Both the position numbers and the translations under genes were made by a program. This document shows, in pieces, positions 5,844-6,912 of a stretch of 6,912 bases of DNA; the first letter of the stretch is position 1, and every line of letters starts with the position of its first letter. The DNA comes from SAR324 cluster bacterium (GTDB lineage Bacteria; SAR324; NAC60-12): positions 1 through 6,912 of the forward strand of contig JAKUUF010000083.1 of the NCBI GenBank assembly GCA_022448705.1. Direction: 5' to 3'. A model generated the notes under the pieces. That model was not told the DNA's origin, did no database searches, and worked only from the letters and a program-made list of their open reading frames with translations.

Positions 5844-6311
5844 ATGAGCACTTACAGTAACTATCAGAATGCATACAAAAAGGCTTCTGTTAATACACTT
5901 GATCAAAACAAGTTGATCATCATGCTCTATGATGGAGCCATTAAGAATGCCAACTTTGCAGTTCAGTACATGGAATCAGGAGAAATTGAGAAGGTTCACG
6001 ACAGTCTGATTAAAACCAAGAACATTGTGACAGAACTGCTGGCAACCTTGAACATGGAGCAAGGGGGAGAAATTGCAAAAAATCTGAAATCACTGTACAG
6101 CTACATGTTCAGTCAATTAATTGAAGCAAACATGGAAAAGAAATCTGAACCTGTATTGACTGTAATAGATTTACTGAAAGAATTGCGGGGAGCATGGGTT
6201 CAAATCAAAGAAAAGAAGAAACCTGAAGAGAAAAAAGGGAATGCTTCAGGTCAAGGCATGATGCAAAATAATCAGGCAAATACTGAGAAACGCATCAAAA
6301 TAAAAGGGTAA
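5844..6311 (+). CDS. fliS: Flagellin export chaperone FliS
   Basis: FliS binds the C-terminal helix of newly made flagellin in the cytoplasm, prevents premature polymerisation and delivers it to the export gate. Seen: family signatures in order are YQNAYKKASVNTLDQNKLII at 7-26, MLYDGAIKNANFAV at 27-40, an IVTELLATLNMEQGGEIAKNL run at 61-81 and LYSYMFSQLIEAN at 84-96, then LLKELRGAWVQI at 110-121. This makes the whole four-to-five-helix bundle. The core ends near residue 121. Residues 122-155 form a Lys/Glu then Gln/Asn-rich, probably disordered tail, so the protein is slightly longer than the typical 120-140 residues. The start is set by AAGGAG five bases upstream. With only 22 bases from fliD it is very probably co-transcribed, and fliD-fliS is the common order. 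No promoter is seen in the short gap. Confidence 0.96.
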   Translation: MSTYSNYQNAYKKASVNTLDQNKLIIMLYDGAIKNANFAVQYMESGEIEKVHDSLIKTKNIVTELLATLNMEQGGEIAKNLKSLYSYMFSQLIEANMEKKSEPVLTVIDLLKELRGAWVQIKEKKKPEEKKGNASGQGMMQNNQANTEKRIKIKG

Positions 6312-6355
6312 TTTAAAGCAATATAAGTTAACTAACTGAAATCATATAAAATTAC

Positions 6356-6381
6356 AAAGGGCAGTATAAAAACTGTTTTTT
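6356..6381 (+). terminator. Candidate intrinsic terminator after fliS
   Basis: CAGT at 6362-6365 pairs with ACTG at 6372-6375 (loop ATAAAA), followed by TTTTTT at 6376-6381. The stem can be extended through GGG (6359-6361) and AAA (6356-6358) pairing with the T-run, with three G-U pairs. It begins 45 bases after the fliS stop, a sensible place for the end of the fliD-fliS transcript. The core stem is short, so the strength is uncertain. Confidence 0.45.
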
Positions 6382-6404
6382 GGATTTATTGAAAAAAATT
6401 TGAT

Positions 6405-6505
6405 AGCCGGTATTGACCCGGCTGCGAACAGCACATGTAGGCCGCGACTGTTTTGAGTTGCAGGTGTTTCTGAGGCATGTACTGTTTGTCAGCCGGGTTT
6501 TGTTT
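6405..6505 (+). ncRNA. Long imperfect hairpin with terminal T-run; candidate structured RNA or extended terminator
   Basis: ACCCGGCTG at 6416-6424 pairs perfectly with CAGCCGGGT at 6490-6498. Inside this, CGAACAG (6425-6431) pairs with CTGTTTG (6482-6488), ACATG (6433-6437) with CATGT (6476-6480), and GCGACT (6444-6449) with AGTTGC (6456-6461). These helices stack into a hairpin of about 83 bases, followed by TTTTGTTT at 6498-6505. A second option exists: AGCCGG at 6405-6410 can instead pair with CCGGCT at 6418-6423, which would break the long stem. This could be a terminator, a 3'-end small RNA, a switch for a gene to the right, or a palindromic repeat element. It matches no riboswitch class that I recognise. 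Confidence 0.45.
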
Positions 6506-6749
6506 AGGAGTAGAAAAAAAGAATAATTGGAATATCTCAGGTTTGACCAATTTTTAAAGCAAGTATACCTGGATTAAATATTTGTAATATTGGTTCATGA
6601 TCTGAGTGTAATTTTTTGGGTAAAAACAAAGAAGAAAGAAACATTGGCATTGCTTTGCCCGAAGTTTTTTGGCAGTTGCTGTTCGTTGAAAAGTAGCATT
6701 AATTCATGTAGCGGCTAAGGTATGCCTGTTTTCTGGCTTAAGAAGTATT

Positions 6750-6783
6750 TGCCTCTATAATTTAATAGAAGGCAGATTTATTT
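6750..6783 (+). terminator. Stem-loop with T-rich trailer
   Basis: TGCCTCTAT at 6750-6758 pairs with ATAG (6765-6768) and AGGCA (6770-6774), with one bulged A and loop AATTTA, followed by GATTTATTT. It resembles a weak intrinsic terminator, though no gene upstream within 400 bases obviously needs one. A TATAAT at 6756-6761 falls inside the stem, but its -35 is poor. Confidence 0.3.
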
Positions 6784-6788
6784 GAGAT

Positions 6789-6803
6789 CCGGGTATTACC
6801 CGG
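6789..6803. repeat. Short perfect palindrome CCGGGT-ATT-ACCCGG
   Basis: CCGGGT at 6789-6794 and ACCCGG at 6798-6803 flank the three-base loop ATT. The sequence closely resembles CCGG-TATTG-ACCCGG at 6407-6421, so the two may be copies of one palindromic element. No T-run follows. Confidence 0.4.
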
Positions 6804-6912
6804 TGAGTTCTTTGAAAAGCATCAGTGGTCAACGTCGAATTGCGTGTAATGAAGTACCGTAACCTATCAGCATGGGTAGTTATATCAAAAGATTAGGTAC
6901 TTGTGAGTATTA

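Larger units (their letters stand above)
6312..6912. other. Gene-poor, structure-rich region downstream of fliS
   Basis: These 601 bases contain no reading frame on either strand that resembles a protein. They hold the candidate fliS terminator, the long hairpin element, two further stem-loops and AT-rich filler. A frame starting ATG at 6872 stays open to the window edge (MGSYIKRLGTCEY, 13 codons) but has no ribosome site, so it cannot be called a gene. The length and structure suggest a leader or regulatory region of a gene to the right, or decayed repeat sequence. Confidence 0.6.

Noticed and set aside
6645..6658. Sigma-54-like TGGCAT...TTTGC
   Set aside because: GG and GC are 9 bases apart instead of the required 10, and no gene follows at a suitable distance within the window.
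6646..6670. GGCA-TTGCTT-TGCC stem followed by GAAG and six Ts
   Set aside because: The stem is only four base pairs and is separated from the T-run by five bases, too weak to call a terminator.
6872..6912. ATG frame open to the right window edge (13 codons)
   Set aside because: There is no Shine-Dalgarno and the piece is too short to judge; it may or may not be the start of a downstream gene.

Overview
The window is a chromosomal segment from a flagellated, probably Gram-negative bacterium with AT-rich spacers and moderately AT-rich genes. It carries a filament-assembly locus (flagellin, filament cap FliD, chaperone FliS) read rightward. Divergently, at the left edge, is the housekeeping pair rpmH-rnpA (ribosomal protein L34 and the RNase P protein), read leftward. 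The taxon cannot be fixed from sequence alone. The large flagellin, with its GRGQMLTG-type motif, and the very large multi-domain FliD remind me of deeply branching lineages (Desulfobacterota- or SAR324-like), but this is an impression only.

Layout: 1-119 (minus) is the 5' part of rnpA, cut by the window edge. 122-256 (minus) is a complete 44-codon rpmH, small and easy to miss. 257-670 is a divergent intergenic region holding two near-identical tandem sigma-28 (FliA) promoters, 74 bp apart, pointing at the flagellin. 671-2431 (plus) is a 586-residue flagellin. 2432-2554 is a short gap with a hairpin and a terminator-like stem-loop ending at the fliD start. 2555-5821 (plus) is a 1088-residue FliD, roughly twice the usual size. 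5844-6311 (plus) is FliS. 6312-6912 has no convincing gene but is rich in stem-loops, including a long imperfect hairpin followed by a T-run.

How the genes work together: sigma-28 is normally freed when the hook is finished, and it would then switch on the flagellin through the double promoter. FliS binds new flagellin in the cytoplasm and delivers it for export. FliD forms the cap at the filament tip under which flagellin folds. FliD has no recognisable sigma-28 promoter of its own. It may depend on read-through past a weak terminator or on a poor housekeeping-type promoter overlapping it.

The most interesting observations are: (i) a module that appears to be shared between the variable region of the flagellin and the C-terminal half of FliD; (ii) three diverged beta-rich repeats that enlarge FliD; (iii) the tandem sigma-28 promoters; (iv) a structured element with mutually exclusive pairings downstream of fliS. 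I found no CRISPR array, insertion sequence, tRNA or rRNA.
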